A stretch of 64,000 nucleotides of DNA from the NCBI GenBank assembly GCA_951813515.1, contig OX638346.1:186001-250000 (forward strand). The letters run 5' to 3'. Within the stretch, counting starts at the first letter, position 1, and the number at the start of each line of letters is the position of its first letter. Source of the DNA: an uncultured Pseudomonadales bacterium (GTDB lineage: Bacteria; Pseudomonadota; Gammaproteobacteria; Pseudomonadales; Azotimanducaceae). The notes below the pieces were generated by a model. It did no database searches. It saw only the letters and a program-made list of their open reading frames with translations, and was not told the DNA's origin. Made by a program: the position numbers and the translations under genes. Positions 46,509 through 59,383 of this stretch are shown here, one piece after another.

Positions 46509-47623
46509 TACCTCCTGCCAGCTCGGTGGGTGTGAATGGACATGACGATACCGCATCCGATCAATACCGAAAGCGCCGAAGTCCCGCCGTAGCTCACCAG
46601 CGGCAACGGTACGCCGACGACCGGAACCAACCCACAGACCATCGCAATATTAACAAAGACGTGGGCGAAGAACGTCAACATTAGTCCACCCGCAAGCAGG
46701 CGCCCGAACCTGTTCGGCGCCAACGTCGCGAGATGCAGTCCGCGCGCCAGGATTACGAGATAGAGGAACAGAAGAAACAGAATTCCGACGAAGCCCCACT
46801 CTTCACCGATGACGGCGATGATGAAGTCGGTACTGCTCTCCGGCAGGAAATCGAGGCGGCTCTGAGTGCTTTCACGGAGGCCCTTGCCAAACAGGCCGCC
46901 CGAGCCTATCGCGGTCGTAGACTGGATGATGCTCCACCCCGCGCCCAGGGGATCGTTCTCGGGGTTGAAGAGGGTCCGAATGCGTTCCTGCTGATAGTCG
47001 CGCAAGGACATCCACAGAACGGGGGTCGCGGCAACACCCAATGCCAAGGCTCCGAACAGCCAACGCCAGGACACACCCGCCAGGAAGACGACGGCCAATC
47101 CGCTCGCAGCCACCAACACACCCGTCCCCAGGTCCGGTTGCTGGACGACGAGCAACACCGGAGCGGCGGTAATCGCGAATGCCACCAGCAAATCCCTGAA
47201 CCGCGGAGGAATTCGCCGGTCATGGAAGTACCAGGCCAGCATCAGCGGCAGCGCGATCTTTGTGAGTTCCGAGGGCTGGAATCGTGGCAATCCGGGAAGA
47301 TCGATCCAGCGCTGCGATCCCTTGGCCGTGGTACCAAAAAGGAGCACGACCAGCAGGAGCACCAGTGCCGCCCCATAGATCGTCGGAGCCCAGGAAAGGT
47401 ACCGGCGTGGTTCGATCCGTGCGACTACAACAAGCACTACGAATCCCAGGACCATGCGCACCAACTGACCCTGGAAGGTCGCCGGGTCCCGGTAGTGCAC
47501 CACGAGGCCCAGAAGGATGACGGCGAGAATCGAAATGCACAACACTGCATCGAGCCGCAAGGCGGGCACGCGCGCCCGAGACGTGCCCGGGAGGGACATT
47601 TGCCGTACGAAGTCGTTCGCCAC
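46508..47623 (-). CDS. rodA: Rod-shape SEDS peptidoglycan glycosyltransferase RodA
   Basis: A 371-residue SEDS protein with about ten helices. The signature WIDLPGLPRFQPSELTKIAL is present, along with the catalytic-region VVQQPDLGTGVLV and the late GVPLPLVSYGGTSAL. RodA polymerises glycan strands with PBP2 during elongation. GTG start at 47623, sharing one base with the mrdA stop, as expected for an obligate pair. Confidence 0.97.
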   Translation of the reverse strand: MANDFVRQMSLPGTSRARVPALRLDAVLCISILAVILLGLVVHYRDPATFQGQLVRMVLGFVVLVVVARIEPRRYLSWAPTIYGAALVLLLVVLLFGTTAKGSQRWIDLPGLPRFQPSELTKIALPLMLAWYFHDRRIPPRFRDLLVAFAITAAPVLLVVQQPDLGTGVLVAASGLAVVFLAGVSWRWLFGALALGVAATPVLWMSLRDYQQERIRTLFNPENDPLGAGWSIIQSTTAIGSGGLFGKGLRESTQSRLDFLPESSTDFIIAVIGEEWGFVGILFLLFLYLVILARGLHLATLAPNRFGRLLAGGLMLTFFAHVFVNIAMVCGLVPVVGVPLPLVSYGGTSALSVLIGCGIVMSIHTHRAGRR

Positions 47624-49497
47624 TAGAGCCTTGCGTACTGCGGCAGCAGGTAGGCGTCAATCACTTTCCTTGCGACGGGTGCCGCGACCGAGCTGCCGCC
47701 GCCGCCATTCTCCACCAGCACGCTCAACGCGATCCTTGGATCGTCCGCTGGCGCGAAGGCGATGAACCACGCGTGCTTGCGTTCACGCTCGTCGAGGGCT
47801 TCCTCGTCGTACTCCTCGCCCTGCCGAATCTCGACCACTTGCGCCGACCCGGACTTTCCCGCCATGCGGTAGCCGATGTCCTGACCGATGTAGAACCACG
47901 CCGTGCCGTTTTCCCGAAATCCCTGGTTCCCCCGATGCACGACGTCCTCCATGGCATCGATCAGCATCTCCCAATCCTGCTCTGTCGGACCTCGAACCGG
48001 CTGCGGCGGCGATGGTGCGTCGAAGCCCGAAAGCCCTGTGTCGCTCGACAACAGCAGGCGGGGCTGCACCCATCGACCGCGATTGGCGATCACCATCGCA
48101 GAGGTGGCAAGTTGCAGCGGGGTAACCAGCAGGTGGCCCTGGCCGATACTCATGTTCACGGTGTCGCCCAGGTACCAATCCTCGCCCCGAGCGCCCTTTT
48201 TCCATACGCGCGTCGGAAGAACGCCTTCCACCGCATCCACATCCAGGGCAGTCGCCGACCCAAAGCCGAACTGGGAGGCGAACTCACCCAGCGAATCGAT
48301 ACCGACTCGCGTACCGAGTTGATAGAAGTAGACATTCGATGATCGAAAGATGGCCTTGCGCAGGTCCACGATGCCCTGCCCCCCCGAGTTGGTGGTCGTC
48401 CAACTCCAGTCCCGATACACGCGCGACTGACCCGGTAGCCGAAACTCGCCCGTATCGATGATCGTCCGTTCCCAATCCGTGACGCCGGTGGTCAACCCCG
48501 CGAGCGCCACGATCGGTTTGAACGTGGACCCCGGCGCATAGGTTCCCCGGGTCGCACGATTGAACAGGGGTGTGTCCGGCGATCCCTCAAGCAGGCGATA
48601 CTCTTCCTGCGGTATTCCGGTAATAAACGGATTCGGGTCATAGCCGGGACTACTGACCAGCGCCAGGATACCGCCGCTACGCGGATCCAGGGCGACGATG
48701 GCCCCGCGGCGTTCGCCCAGGGCAGCGTACGCGGCTGTCTGCAACCTGCTGTCCAGGTGCAATGTGAGATTCTGTCCCGCAACCGCAGGCTCTTCGCCCA
48801 GTTCCTCCAGCTTGCGGAGGACCCGCCCACGAACATCGATTTCGACGTGACGATACCCAACTTCTCCGTGTAGCAACCGTTCGTAGAACTGCTCCACGCC
48901 GAAACGGCCAACGAACTTCGTTCCGCTGTAGCGGACCGCGTCCAGCGTATCGAGGTCGTCTTCGCTGATCCGGCGGACCGAGCCCACCGCATGCACCATG
49001 AGACTTCCCAACGGGTAGTACCGCAGGTTCTCGTCGTCAACCTCCACACCCGCCCATCGGTGACCGTTCACCCTGATTCGAGCGACCTCCTCGTCAGTGA
49101 GATTCACCTTCAGCGCGACGGGTTCATACGGCCGGCGTGGTTGTTCAATCCGACGCCTGAACCCGGCTATCTCGTCATCGGAGATATCTACGAGCGATGC
49201 GAGTTCGCCAATGGCGGTGTCCAGATCAGCTATTCGCTCGGTCACCACCGCCAGCGTACGAATTGGCCTGTTGTCTGCCAGTAGTACGCCACGCCGGTCG
49301 TAAATCAATCCCCGGTCCGACGCGATAGGCTGAACCTGGATGCGGTTCTCGTCGGCGCGCGTGCTGAAGATGCCGTGTTTGAGAATCTGGAGATCGACGA
49401 AACGCGCCAGCAGGCCCAGCATCAGGACCGCGGCCACCAGGAAGATAAAGATAGCGCGCGTAACGAAGCCCCGCGTTTCAATTTCATGGTCTTCCAT
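47623..49497 (-). CDS. mrdA: Penicillin-binding protein 2
   Basis: A 624-residue class B PBP, the transpeptidase partner of RodA. One N-terminal helix (IFIFLVAAVLMLGLLARF) precedes the pedestal domain. Active-site motifs are STFK in YAPGSTFKPIVA, SSN in AIFRSSNVYFYQLG, and KSG in YRMAGKSGSAQVVE. The ATG at 49497 is chosen because it gives a normal short cytoplasmic tail. rlmH, normally just upstream, is missing; 125 bp without a gene separate it from rsfS. Confidence 0.97.
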   Translation of the reverse strand: MEDHEIETRGFVTRAIFIFLVAAVLMLGLLARFVDLQILKHGIFSTRADENRIQVQPIASDRGLIYDRRGVLLADNRPIRTLAVVTERIADLDTAIGELASLVDISDDEIAGFRRRIEQPRRPYEPVALKVNLTDEEVARIRVNGHRWAGVEVDDENLRYYPLGSLMVHAVGSVRRISEDDLDTLDAVRYSGTKFVGRFGVEQFYERLLHGEVGYRHVEIDVRGRVLRKLEELGEEPAVAGQNLTLHLDSRLQTAAYAALGERRGAIVALDPRSGGILALVSSPGYDPNPFITGIPQEEYRLLEGSPDTPLFNRATRGTYAPGSTFKPIVALAGLTTGVTDWERTIIDTGEFRLPGQSRVYRDWSWTTTNSGGQGIVDLRKAIFRSSNVYFYQLGTRVGIDSLGEFASQFGFGSATALDVDAVEGVLPTRVWKKGARGEDWYLGDTVNMSIGQGHLLVTPLQLATSAMVIANRGRWVQPRLLLSSDTGLSGFDAPSPPQPVRGPTEQDWEMLIDAMEDVVHRGNQGFRENGTAWFYIGQDIGYRMAGKSGSAQVVEIRQGEEYDEEALDERERKHAWFIAFAPADDPRIALSVLVENGGGGSSVAAPVARKVIDAYLLPQYARL

Positions 49498-49622
49498 GGA
49501 GGCCCCCGGTACGTGACCGGAAGACCGGAGCCAACTCCACCTCGCCACGGAGCGCAAGGGTCTCGGACTGCGCCCCGGAAGGCCCGGGTTGCGTGATATC
49601 AGGCATTCGTACACGACGCGCA

Positions 49623-49967
49623 TTACATTTCAGCCAACGGCGAGGCCAAGTCGCTCCACAACCGCTCCAGGTCATAGAAAGCGCGCGTATCGGTCTGCAT
49701 TACGTGCACGACCACGTCCGCCAGGTCGATCAGAACCCACTCGCCCGTCGCGGTGCCTTCCATGCCCAGAATCTGCGCCGAACGGCGCTTTGCCGCATCG
49801 TGCACAGCGTCGACCAGGGCCCGGACATGACGCCTGGAAGTACCGGTCACCAGGACCATGTAGTCAGTCACGTCGGTCAATTCAGCCACCTCGAGGACGA
49901 CGACATCCCGTCCCCTGCGATCCGCGATCGCCTCGATGACCAGATCGCGCAGTTCCCCCGGCCGCAT
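49623..49967 (-). CDS. rsfS: Ribosome silencing factor RsfS
   Basis: A 114-residue protein binding uL14 on the 50S subunit to prevent joining under starvation. The pattern VVVLEVAELTDVTDYMVLVTG, VHDAAKRRSAQILGMEG and GEWVLIDLADVVVHVM is diagnostic. The ATG at 49967 is preferred to the TTG at 49970. It follows nadD after 10 bp, the usual order. Confidence 0.95.
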   Translation of the reverse strand: MRPGELRDLVIEAIADRRGRDVVVLEVAELTDVTDYMVLVTGTSRRHVRALVDAVHDAAKRRSAQILGMEGTATGEWVLIDLADVVVHVMQTDTRAFYDLERLWSDLASPLAEM

Positions 49968-49977
49968 CAAACGCGAT

Positions 49978-50583
49978 TCAGCGATGGTAGAGGCCCCGCC
50001 TTTTGATGTAGGTCAATACGGGCGACGGTAGCAAAGCAGACACGTCTCCGCCACGGGCGAGCGTGTGCCTGATTTGCGATGCCGAGACGTCGAGCATGGC
50101 GTGCGATATTACGAACAGGCATCCGCGTCGGCGCCGAGCCAGGCACGCCGCGTCGTCGACCCGGCTGAATCCCGGCAGTGGCGTCACTTCCGTCCCCGGT
50201 CTCACCACGACTGCGATATGGCAACTCTTGGCAAACGACCGGAATCGGTGCCAGGTCGCAAAGGCATCCAGGCCATCGCTTCCCACTATCCAGACAATGG
50301 GATCACCTTCACCGAGCGATTCGATCGTATCGATGGAATATGAAGGCCCGTCGCGCCGCAACTCGATATCGGAGGCCTTCAGTGCGGCATCTCCGGAAAC
50401 GGCGAGACGCAACATTTCCCATCGATCCGCCGCGCTGGCGCGGGTCGCGCGATGGGGAGGGCGGGCGGCAAGAACCAGCGTCACCAACCCCACGCCGAGG
50501 GCGTTCCCCACAGAGCGGGCTGCGTGAAGGTGGCCCACGTGTACCGGATCGAAAGTACCCCCAAGATAAGCTCGCACCTTCAA
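49978..50583 (-). CDS. nadD: Nicotinate-nucleotide adenylyltransferase
   Basis: An approximately 200-residue nucleotidyltransferase converting nicotinate mononucleotide to deamido-NAD. GGTFDPVHVGHLHAA is the HxGH-type nucleotide-binding motif, and ISHAMLDVSASQIRHTLA contains the C-terminal ISxSxIR motif. The start is not certain: TTG 50583 has GGAGAAG at a reasonable distance; GTG 50577 is the next choice. Sits between a ProA-like gene and rsfS. Confidence 0.93.
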   Translation of the reverse strand: MKVRAYLGGTFDPVHVGHLHAARSVGNALGVGLVTLVLAARPPHRATRASAADRWEMLRLAVSGDAALKASDIELRRDGPSYSIDTIESLGEGDPIVWIVGSDGLDAFATWHRFRSFAKSCHIAVVVRPGTEVTPLPGFSRVDDAACLARRRRGCLFVISHAMLDVSASQIRHTLARGGDVSALLPSPVLTYIKRRGLYHR

Positions 50584-50726
50584 CGCCGGGGATCTTCTCC
50601 GCCTGCAACGTACCCGTCCATTGCGCGGATAATACGCCCCGCCCATGATCGCGTCACGCGACCAATCCGGCACCCATGCAAGTGCCCCGCTCCGCGGGCG
50701 CGTCAGGCCGCAAACGTGTCGTGCCG

Positions 50727-52208
50727 TCACTCTTCGACGTAGCGCGTTCGCACCGTATACACACTGTCTCCGGTGAGAACCGCGCCACGGGCGAACAATC
50801 GTCCATGCTCCCAATTGGAAAGGCCCAGTTCCGGCTTGTTGAGGGCGAACTGACCGTCCACCCAACGCGTGTGTCCATCGCCGACGAAGGGCGCATTCAA
50901 TGTCTCGAAGAACCTTCGGTGCTCGTCTGGATCTTCCGAGATGAGAGCACCCACAAGGCGCGGACTCTGGGCATTGAACAAGGCAACCGCTTGGTCGAGG
51001 GAATCAGCCCGGACTAGTGTGATTTCCGGTGCTTCCTCCCACTCCCATTCGATGCCGAGGTCTTCCCGGGAAATCACCTCCGCCTGTCTTTCGACGACTT
51101 TGCCCCGGGCGCGCCCGATTCGAACCTCGCGTTCGAAAAGCGCCGGCGGGACAAGATCTTCATCGCCGGCCGCAACGTGCAGCTTGAACGGCTGGCCGCG
51201 GGCGTCACCTGCTTCGCGAAGGCCTTCCAGAACAAGCCGCGCATGGTCCCGCGCCCCGGGCCCGACAAGGCAGCACGTATTCAACGTATTGCAGACCTTT
51301 CTGTCGAGCGACCTCACCACCGCCCGTTTCAGGCGGTCGCCCTGGGCCATCTGCGACGCGACGACCCATGCCCCGCCCGTGCCGTGCAGGCTCACCGGCG
51401 TACCGGCACCGCGAGCCAGGGCGCCGAGCAACTCCACGGTTTGTCCCGATCCTCGCGCTACCGCCAGCGACAGTCGCTGATCGAGAAAGACCGCCCACCC
51501 CGCTGCGTGGGCTGCGCTGTCCACCAGCGAAACCGTCCCTTGCGGCAATCCCGACGTGCGAAGCGCAGGGTCAATCACCAGCCGCATGATGCTGCGGGCT
51601 GTTTCCAGTGCGTCGCTGCCAATGCGAAATACCACCGTATTCCCCCCACGCAACACCCCGCAGGCGTCCGCGAGCACGTTGGGACGGCCTTCGAAGACGA
51701 ACGCCACAACCCCGAGCGCCGCGCCCACCATCTCAACCCGGAATCCGTCATGGCGGATGGTCTCCAGCAATGCCCCGCGGCGCGACGGAGTGTTCGCCCA
51801 GCCGCGCATGCCCTCGATCATCTTCGCGCGCATGTCGTCAGATACCGCAAGGCGCGTTGTCGATCTGCCGCGCGCGCGGGCACCCTCGACATCTGTCACG
51901 TTGACGGCAGCGATTTCTTGCCATACGGGGTCGTCGGCAAGCGCTTCGGCCGCGTGCTCGTAGAACGTCCCGATGGCGTGATCATCCACCGATCCCATGC
52001 GCTCGAACGCCTCGGCGGCGCGGCCGACCGCCGTACGAGCCGCAGCGGCCTCTTCCTGGGGGATGCGCAGCAGTCCCGCCGCCGAATCCGCGATCACACG
52101 ATCTCCGGGCCGGAATTCGGACGCGAATGCCTCATCGACGTCGAACGCCGTACCATCCGGTGCAAGCACTGTCGACCCGGCCCGCAGCGCTTTCATTGCC
52201 CTGGTCAT
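50727..52208 (-). CDS. proA: Divergent ProA-like aldehyde dehydrogenase (glutamate-5-semialdehyde dehydrogenase family)
   Basis: A 493-residue ALDH-superfamily protein, longer than ordinary ProA (about 420). The ProA-type core is visible in VVAFVFEGRPNVLADACGV, the LVDSAAHAA region and the catalytic cysteine in VCNTLNTCCLVG. The proline-pathway position next to nadD is conserved in many proteobacteria. However, the C-terminal block reads GHTRWVDGQFALNKPELGLS instead of the usual STRFTDGGQFGLGAEVAVS, and there is an N-terminal extension of about 50 residues. Either a divergent ProA or a paralogue with another semialdehyde substrate. Confidence 0.72.
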   Translation of the reverse strand: MTRAMKALRAGSTVLAPDGTAFDVDEAFASEFRPGDRVIADSAAGLLRIPQEEAAAARTAVGRAAEAFERMGSVDDHAIGTFYEHAAEALADDPVWQEIAAVNVTDVEGARARGRSTTRLAVSDDMRAKMIEGMRGWANTPSRRGALLETIRHDGFRVEMVGAALGVVAFVFEGRPNVLADACGVLRGGNTVVFRIGSDALETARSIMRLVIDPALRTSGLPQGTVSLVDSAAHAAGWAVFLDQRLSLAVARGSGQTVELLGALARGAGTPVSLHGTGGAWVVASQMAQGDRLKRAVVRSLDRKVCNTLNTCCLVGPGARDHARLVLEGLREAGDARGQPFKLHVAAGDEDLVPPALFEREVRIGRARGKVVERQAEVISREDLGIEWEWEEAPEITLVRADSLDQAVALFNAQSPRLVGALISEDPDEHRRFFETLNAPFVGDGHTRWVDGQFALNKPELGLSNWEHGRLFARGAVLTGDSVYTVRTRYVEE

Positions 52209-52281
52209 CGACAAGTCCCGGGACTGCGATAGCGGAATGCCATCAAATCCGGCGGCACGATGCAATCGAGGGTCACGCCCT

Positions 52282-52908
52282 TCAGGTCCTGTCGCGGGTC
52301 GCGGCCTCGACCAGGCGCCGAATCTCCGTCAGGCGATCCAGCGCAGACGGCATCTGCAACAGGGTTTGCCTGGTCTGCGGCGGGAACGGCAGCACTTCGG
52401 CCAGTCGCCAACCCAGCGTCCGCGCATCTTCCAGGTCTACATCCTTCCCTTCGCTCCCTGACCAGCCTGATGCGGCCGGATGCTGCATGATCTCCTTCAG
52501 GAGTGCGGTCAGTTCTTCAAATCCCCGAGTCACGGGACAGGCGCCTTCTTCAGGCAGAAACTCGACATCGCCTATAAGGAGGTGGTCAGGCTGTTCCCGG
52601 GTCGCCGAAATGCGGAACTTGTCCCCACCGCTGATCCTGATGGCGAGTTGACCCGCGTCCGCCTGGTCGAAATCGACAATGCGCGCCAGGGTGCCGACAT
52701 CGTGGATTTCCGGTTGTCCCATGCCGCCGCCATAGGTATCGGCGCCACTGCTGATGAGCACGACACCGAATCCAGAGTCTTCCCGCATGCAGCGACGCAC
52801 CAGGTCCAGGTATCTTGCTTCGAAGATTCGCAGGTCCATGTGGCCGCCGGGCAAGAGGACCTGACCGAGGGGAAACAGCGGCAGTTCGCTTGAGGAAGGC
52901 TTCGCCAT
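52282..52908 (-). CDS. Lon N-terminal (substrate-binding) domain protein
   Basis: A 208-residue stand-alone LON N-terminal domain. It begins ELPLFPLGQVLLPGGHMDL and RIFEARYLDLVRRCM, the classic opening, and has GTLARIVDFDQADAG further on. No AAA or protease domain is attached. Such proteins are widespread in proteobacteria with unresolved roles. Divergent from uppP with only 32 bp between starts. Confidence 0.9.
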   Translation of the reverse strand: MAKPSSSELPLFPLGQVLLPGGHMDLRIFEARYLDLVRRCMREDSGFGVVLISSGADTYGGGMGQPEIHDVGTLARIVDFDQADAGQLAIRISGGDKFRISATREQPDHLLIGDVEFLPEEGACPVTRGFEELTALLKEIMQHPAASGWSGSEGKDVDLEDARTLGWRLAEVLPFPPQTRQTLLQMPSALDRLTEIRRLVEAATRDRT

Positions 52909-52940
52909 CGCCGCACCTTAACACGTACACTTGGCTCGGC

Positions 52941-53726
52941 GTGGACCTCACCCAAGTCATTGTCCTGGCCCTGATTCAGGGTATTACGGAGTTTCTTCCG
53001 ATCTCCAGTTCCGCGCACCTCATCCTGCCAGCGCAACTGACCGATTGGCCGGACCAGGGCCTCCTGTTCGATGTCGCGGTGCATCTCGGTTCGCTCACCG
53101 CAGTCGTCGTCTACTTTCGCAGCGAATTGACACGGTTCGCCGCCGACGCATCTCGACTGCGCGCCGGCGCATCGACGGCGCTCCTGTCCAGGGTCGCGAT
53201 CGCGACGATCCCCGCCGCGATCGCCGGCCTGCTGTTCAAACCGTTCATCGAGTCGGAGTTGCGCACCGTCGGCGTGATCGCCGTCACAACCATCGCTTTC
53301 GCCATCCCGCTGTGGTGGGCGGACCGCGGCGTCACGTCCACAAGGGACGAGCACGCGCTGTCCTACCCGCAGGCAGCCATCATCGGCCTCGCCCAGGCGC
53401 TGGCCCTGGTTCCGGGCGTCTCCCGTTCGGGAATCACGATCACAGCAGCACTACTTGTCGGTCTGGGAAGGGAAGGCGCAGCACGTTTTTCCTTTTTGCT
53501 GGCGATTCCCACCATCGCCGGAGCAGCGCTGCTGGCCGCCGTCGACGCCCGGAACGCTCCCGAGGTAGTGGCCTGGACGGACCTGGGGCTGGGCTTCACC
53601 GTGTCGGCGGTCGTGGCATACGCTTGCATCGCGGTCTTTGTCGCGCTCGTGAACCGGACGGGCATGACGCCCTACGTTGTCTACCGACTGGTTCTCGGCG
53701 TGGTGCTGCTAGGGTTTCTTGTCTGA
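52941..53726 (+). CDS. uppP: Undecaprenyl-diphosphatase (BacA/UppP)
   Basis: A 261-residue membrane phosphatase that recycles undecaprenyl diphosphate for peptidoglycan and O-antigen synthesis. Both hallmark motifs are present: QGITEFLPISSSAHLIL and ALVPGVSRSGITI. About eight helices. GTG start at 52941, giving the usual N-terminus. The gap to the neighbouring Lon-N gene is only 32 bp. Confidence 0.95.
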   Translation: MDLTQVIVLALIQGITEFLPISSSAHLILPAQLTDWPDQGLLFDVAVHLGSLTAVVVYFRSELTRFAADASRLRAGASTALLSRVAIATIPAAIAGLLFKPFIESELRTVGVIAVTTIAFAIPLWWADRGVTSTRDEHALSYPQAAIIGLAQALALVPGVSRSGITITAALLVGLGREGAARFSFLLAIPTIAGAALLAAVDARNAPEVVAWTDLGLGFTVSAVVAYACIAVFVALVNRTGMTPYVVYRLVLGVVLLGFLV

Positions 53727-54106
53727 AATGGTGGCGCCCTTCGCGGCGTCCAAGCGCCAGGTCCTGGCGCCTTTGGCCGGGATCAACGCGCCCGTCGGAG
53801 CCTTCAGCCGGGGGTGCTTCCCCGACCGCTAACGCGTAAGGAAGTGCCGGCGTTTCCCCCGTCGCCGGAGGCGTACTTCCATGCAAGGCCTGCCTGGCGG
53901 AAGTCGCGGGAATCGAGGTCGTTTCCGAACTGGTAATCCGCCCAAGTCAGTACAGTGCTCTTGCCAGCGCATCTGACCCTGGCTTCCTGGCGGGCGGACC
54001 ATCCATAGGCGAGCGCGACTGCGCTTTCGCCAGTGTGCGGACACTATGGCGGGGAACCACTCTCGTCGTGAGTCAGCCCGAAATGGAATCGAGCCAACGG
54101 ACATGC
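53727..54106. other. Intergenic region, 380 bp, no supported gene
   Basis: Lies between convergent uppP and ssb ends. On the minus strand 53804–54043 a frame without any start codon stays open for 79 residues (DYQFGNDLDSRDFRQ in the middle) and may be a decayed gene. Near 53800–53830, GCCTTCAGCCGGGGG faintly resembles the 45-bp uvrA repeat. Nothing else is convincing. Confidence 0.45.
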
Positions 54107-54589
54107 CTAGAACGGAATGTCGTCGTCCAGGTCGTCGAGATCATCCGGGGCACCCGCTGCGGGCGCTGCGGGCGCCGCGCTCCGCCCGGGCTGGGCTCGC
54201 TCCTGCTCGGCACCGCCACGAGGAGGCGGGGCATAGCCTCCCGGTGCATCACCCCGGCTATCGAGCATCTGCATGTCACGGGCGACGATTTCCGTCGTAT
54301 AGCGAGTCTGCCCCTCCCGGTCCTCCCAGGAACGGGTTTGCAGGCGACCCTCGATGTAGCACTTTGAACCACGGCGGAGATACTGCCCGGCGATTTCCGC
54401 CAACCGCGCAAAGCACACGACCCTGTGCCACTCCGTCCGCTCCTGCTGCTCATTCGTTTCGCGATCGCGCCACTGGTCCGAGGTGGCGATGCTGAAGGTC
54501 GTCACTGCGCTGCCGCCCTGCGAATAGCGCGTCTCCGGATCGCGGCCCAGGTTGCCTATGAGGATGACCTTGTTGATGCCCCGCGCCAT
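54107..54589 (-). CDS. ssb: Single-stranded DNA-binding protein
   Basis: A 160-residue SSB. The OB-fold N-terminus ([18 protein letters not shown], then [19 protein letters not shown]) is followed by a Pro/Gly/Ala-rich linker and the acidic C-terminal tip [12 protein letters not shown] that recruits repair proteins. ATG at 54589. It diverges from uvrA, the arrangement of E. coli, where both are SOS-linked. Confidence 0.96.
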   Translation of the reverse strand: MARGINKVILIGNLGRDPETRYSQGGSAVTTFSIATSDQWRDRETNEQQERTEWHRVVCFARLAEIAGQYLRRGSKCYIEGRLQTRSWEDREGQTRYTTEIVARDMQMLDSRGDAPGGYAPPPRGGAEQERAQPGRSAAPAAPAAGAPDDLDDLDDDIPF

Positions 54590-54744
54590 GGCTCGTCTTC
54601 GTTCGTGGAGAGGTGGTTCAATATAGCGCAAGGCACATCCCGAAACTACAGACATTGCCGCTTCGCCATGTGGGACAATGGCACTGTTGCGGCAGCGTTT
54701 TCGACCGCGTATTTTCGCGGGTTTGACTGGACGACAAGGCGGGA

Positions 54745-57809
<3,065 letters not shown>

Positions 57810-57813
<4 letters not shown>

Positions 57814-59012
57814 TCCTGATCGTGGGCGGCGGCCATGCCGCTGGCCAGGCGGCAGCCAGTCTCCGCCAGGGCGGGTACGACGGGGAACTCCTCATCGTCT
57901 GCGACGAACCACACATTCCCTATCAGAGGCCGCCACTATCGAAGCAGTACCTCGCCGGAGAACAGGGATTGGACCGCGTCTACCTGCGTCCCGAAGCCTT
58001 CTACCAGAGCAGGGACATCGAACTGCGCAGCGGTACGCGTGCCACGGGAATCGATGCAAACGCCAAGGTCCTCGTACTCGAGGACGAGTCGACCATCGCC
58101 TACGACAGGCTGCTGCTGGCCACAGGTGCTCGGGCGCGAAGGCTCAACATCCCGGGCGCCAGGCTCCCCGGCATCCACTACCTGCGTAACATCGCCGACG
58201 CCGACAGCATAAAGGCGGACATGGTTGCCGGGCGTCACGCCACCATCGTGGGCGGCGGGTACATTGGTCTCGAAGTCGCCGCCGTGGCTGTGCAGGCCGG
58301 ACTGACCGTGACGGTCCTTGAAATGGAGGACCGCATACTCAAGCGGGTCGCTACGTCCGAGATGTCCGCCTTCTACCATGCGCTGCACATGGACGCTGGA
58401 GTAGACATACGAACCGACTCATCCGCGTCCCGGTTCGCCGGCACCTCCCGGGTGGAAGAGGTCGTCTGCGCCGATGGCACGCGAATCCAATCCGACCTGG
58501 TTGTCGTCGGCATCGGCATCGAGCCGGACATCGAACTGGCGCAGTCGGCCGGACTCGTCTGCGAAAACGGCATCCGGGTCGATGAACACTGTGCCACGTC
58601 CATTCCCGACATCTACGCGGCCGGAGACTGCACCAACCATCCGAACCCGATCCTCGGGCGCCGACTGCGCCTCGAGTCCGTACCAAACGCGATGGAGCAA
58701 TCCCGCATTGCGGCGACAAACATGACCGGAAAGGACGAAGTCTATGCGAGCGTGCCCTGGTTCTGGTCGGACCAATACGACCTCAAGCTGCAGATGGTCG
58801 GATTCTCGACCGAGGCCGATTCGCATGTCGTTCGCGGCGATCCGGCTGCCCGCCAGTTCATCATGTTCTACTTCAAGGAGGGTGTCCTTACGGCGGCCGA
58901 CGCAGTGAATTCGCCACGAGAGTTCCTGGCGTGCCGGCAGCTCGTTGGTCGCAGAGTGGACCCGGCGAAGCTCGCCGATCCCGATGTCAATCTCAGGCAA
59001 TTGATTGGGTAG
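57810..59012 (+). CDS. FAD-dependent ferredoxin/rubredoxin reductase-type oxidoreductase
   Basis: A 400-residue flavoprotein of the putidaredoxin/rhodocoxin reductase group. It has the FAD motif [18 protein letters not shown], the [11 protein letters not shown] segment, the NAD motif [17 protein letters not shown], and [12 protein letters not shown] near the C-terminus. It normally passes NADH electrons to a small ferredoxin feeding an oxygenase or P450; no such partner is nearby. GTG start overlapping uvrA by 4 bp. The gene is bracketed by inverted arrays of a 45-bp repeat. Confidence 0.88.
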
Positions 59013-59030
59013 TGCCCCTCCGCTGGCTCT

Positions 59031-59210
59031 CTTCGTGCGAGGGGACACCCCTCGCGCTCCCCGGCTGAGGGCTCTCTTCCTGCGAGGGGACACCCCTCGC
59101 GCTCCCCGGCTGAGGGCTCTTCTCTTGCGAGGGGACGCCCCTCGCGCTCCCCGGCTGAGGGCTCTTCTCTTGCGAGGGGACGCCCCTCGCGCTCCCCGGC
59201 TGAGGGCTCT
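59031..59210 (-). repeat. 45-bp tandem repeat array, four copies, inverted relative to the uvrA copies
   Basis: Four units of exactly 45 bp (59031–59075, 59076–59120, 59121–59165, 59166–59210), each containing GCGAGGGG-AC(A/G)-CCCCTCGC followed by GCTCCCCGGCTGAGGGCTCT. The last two units are identical. They are the reverse complement of the uvrA units. The array begins 18 bp after the reductase stop and could act as strong terminator or mRNA-stabilising hairpins. The remaining gap to 59383 holds no recognisable gene. Confidence 0.93.
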
Positions 59211-59383
59211 CATCGTCGATGGAAGTTCCATGGCAACGGGGCTATGGTTTAATTCCGATTGCACGCCTCATGGACGGCCTGCGGATGCGCCAGCGCGGCC
59301 CGCTGCTGCCGCTCAAGGGACAACGACCATGGGGCGTTCGAGGGGGGCACAGCCGCAAAGCGAGAATCCTGAGGACATTCGGC

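Noticed and set aside
53800..53830. Possible extra copy of the 45-bp repeat near uppP
   Set aside because: Only about 15 bases resemble the unit and the hairpin core is lost.
53804..54043. 79-codon open frame on the minus strand with coding-like appearance
   Set aside because: It has no usable start codon, begins directly after a stop, and matches no family; at best a decayed fragment.
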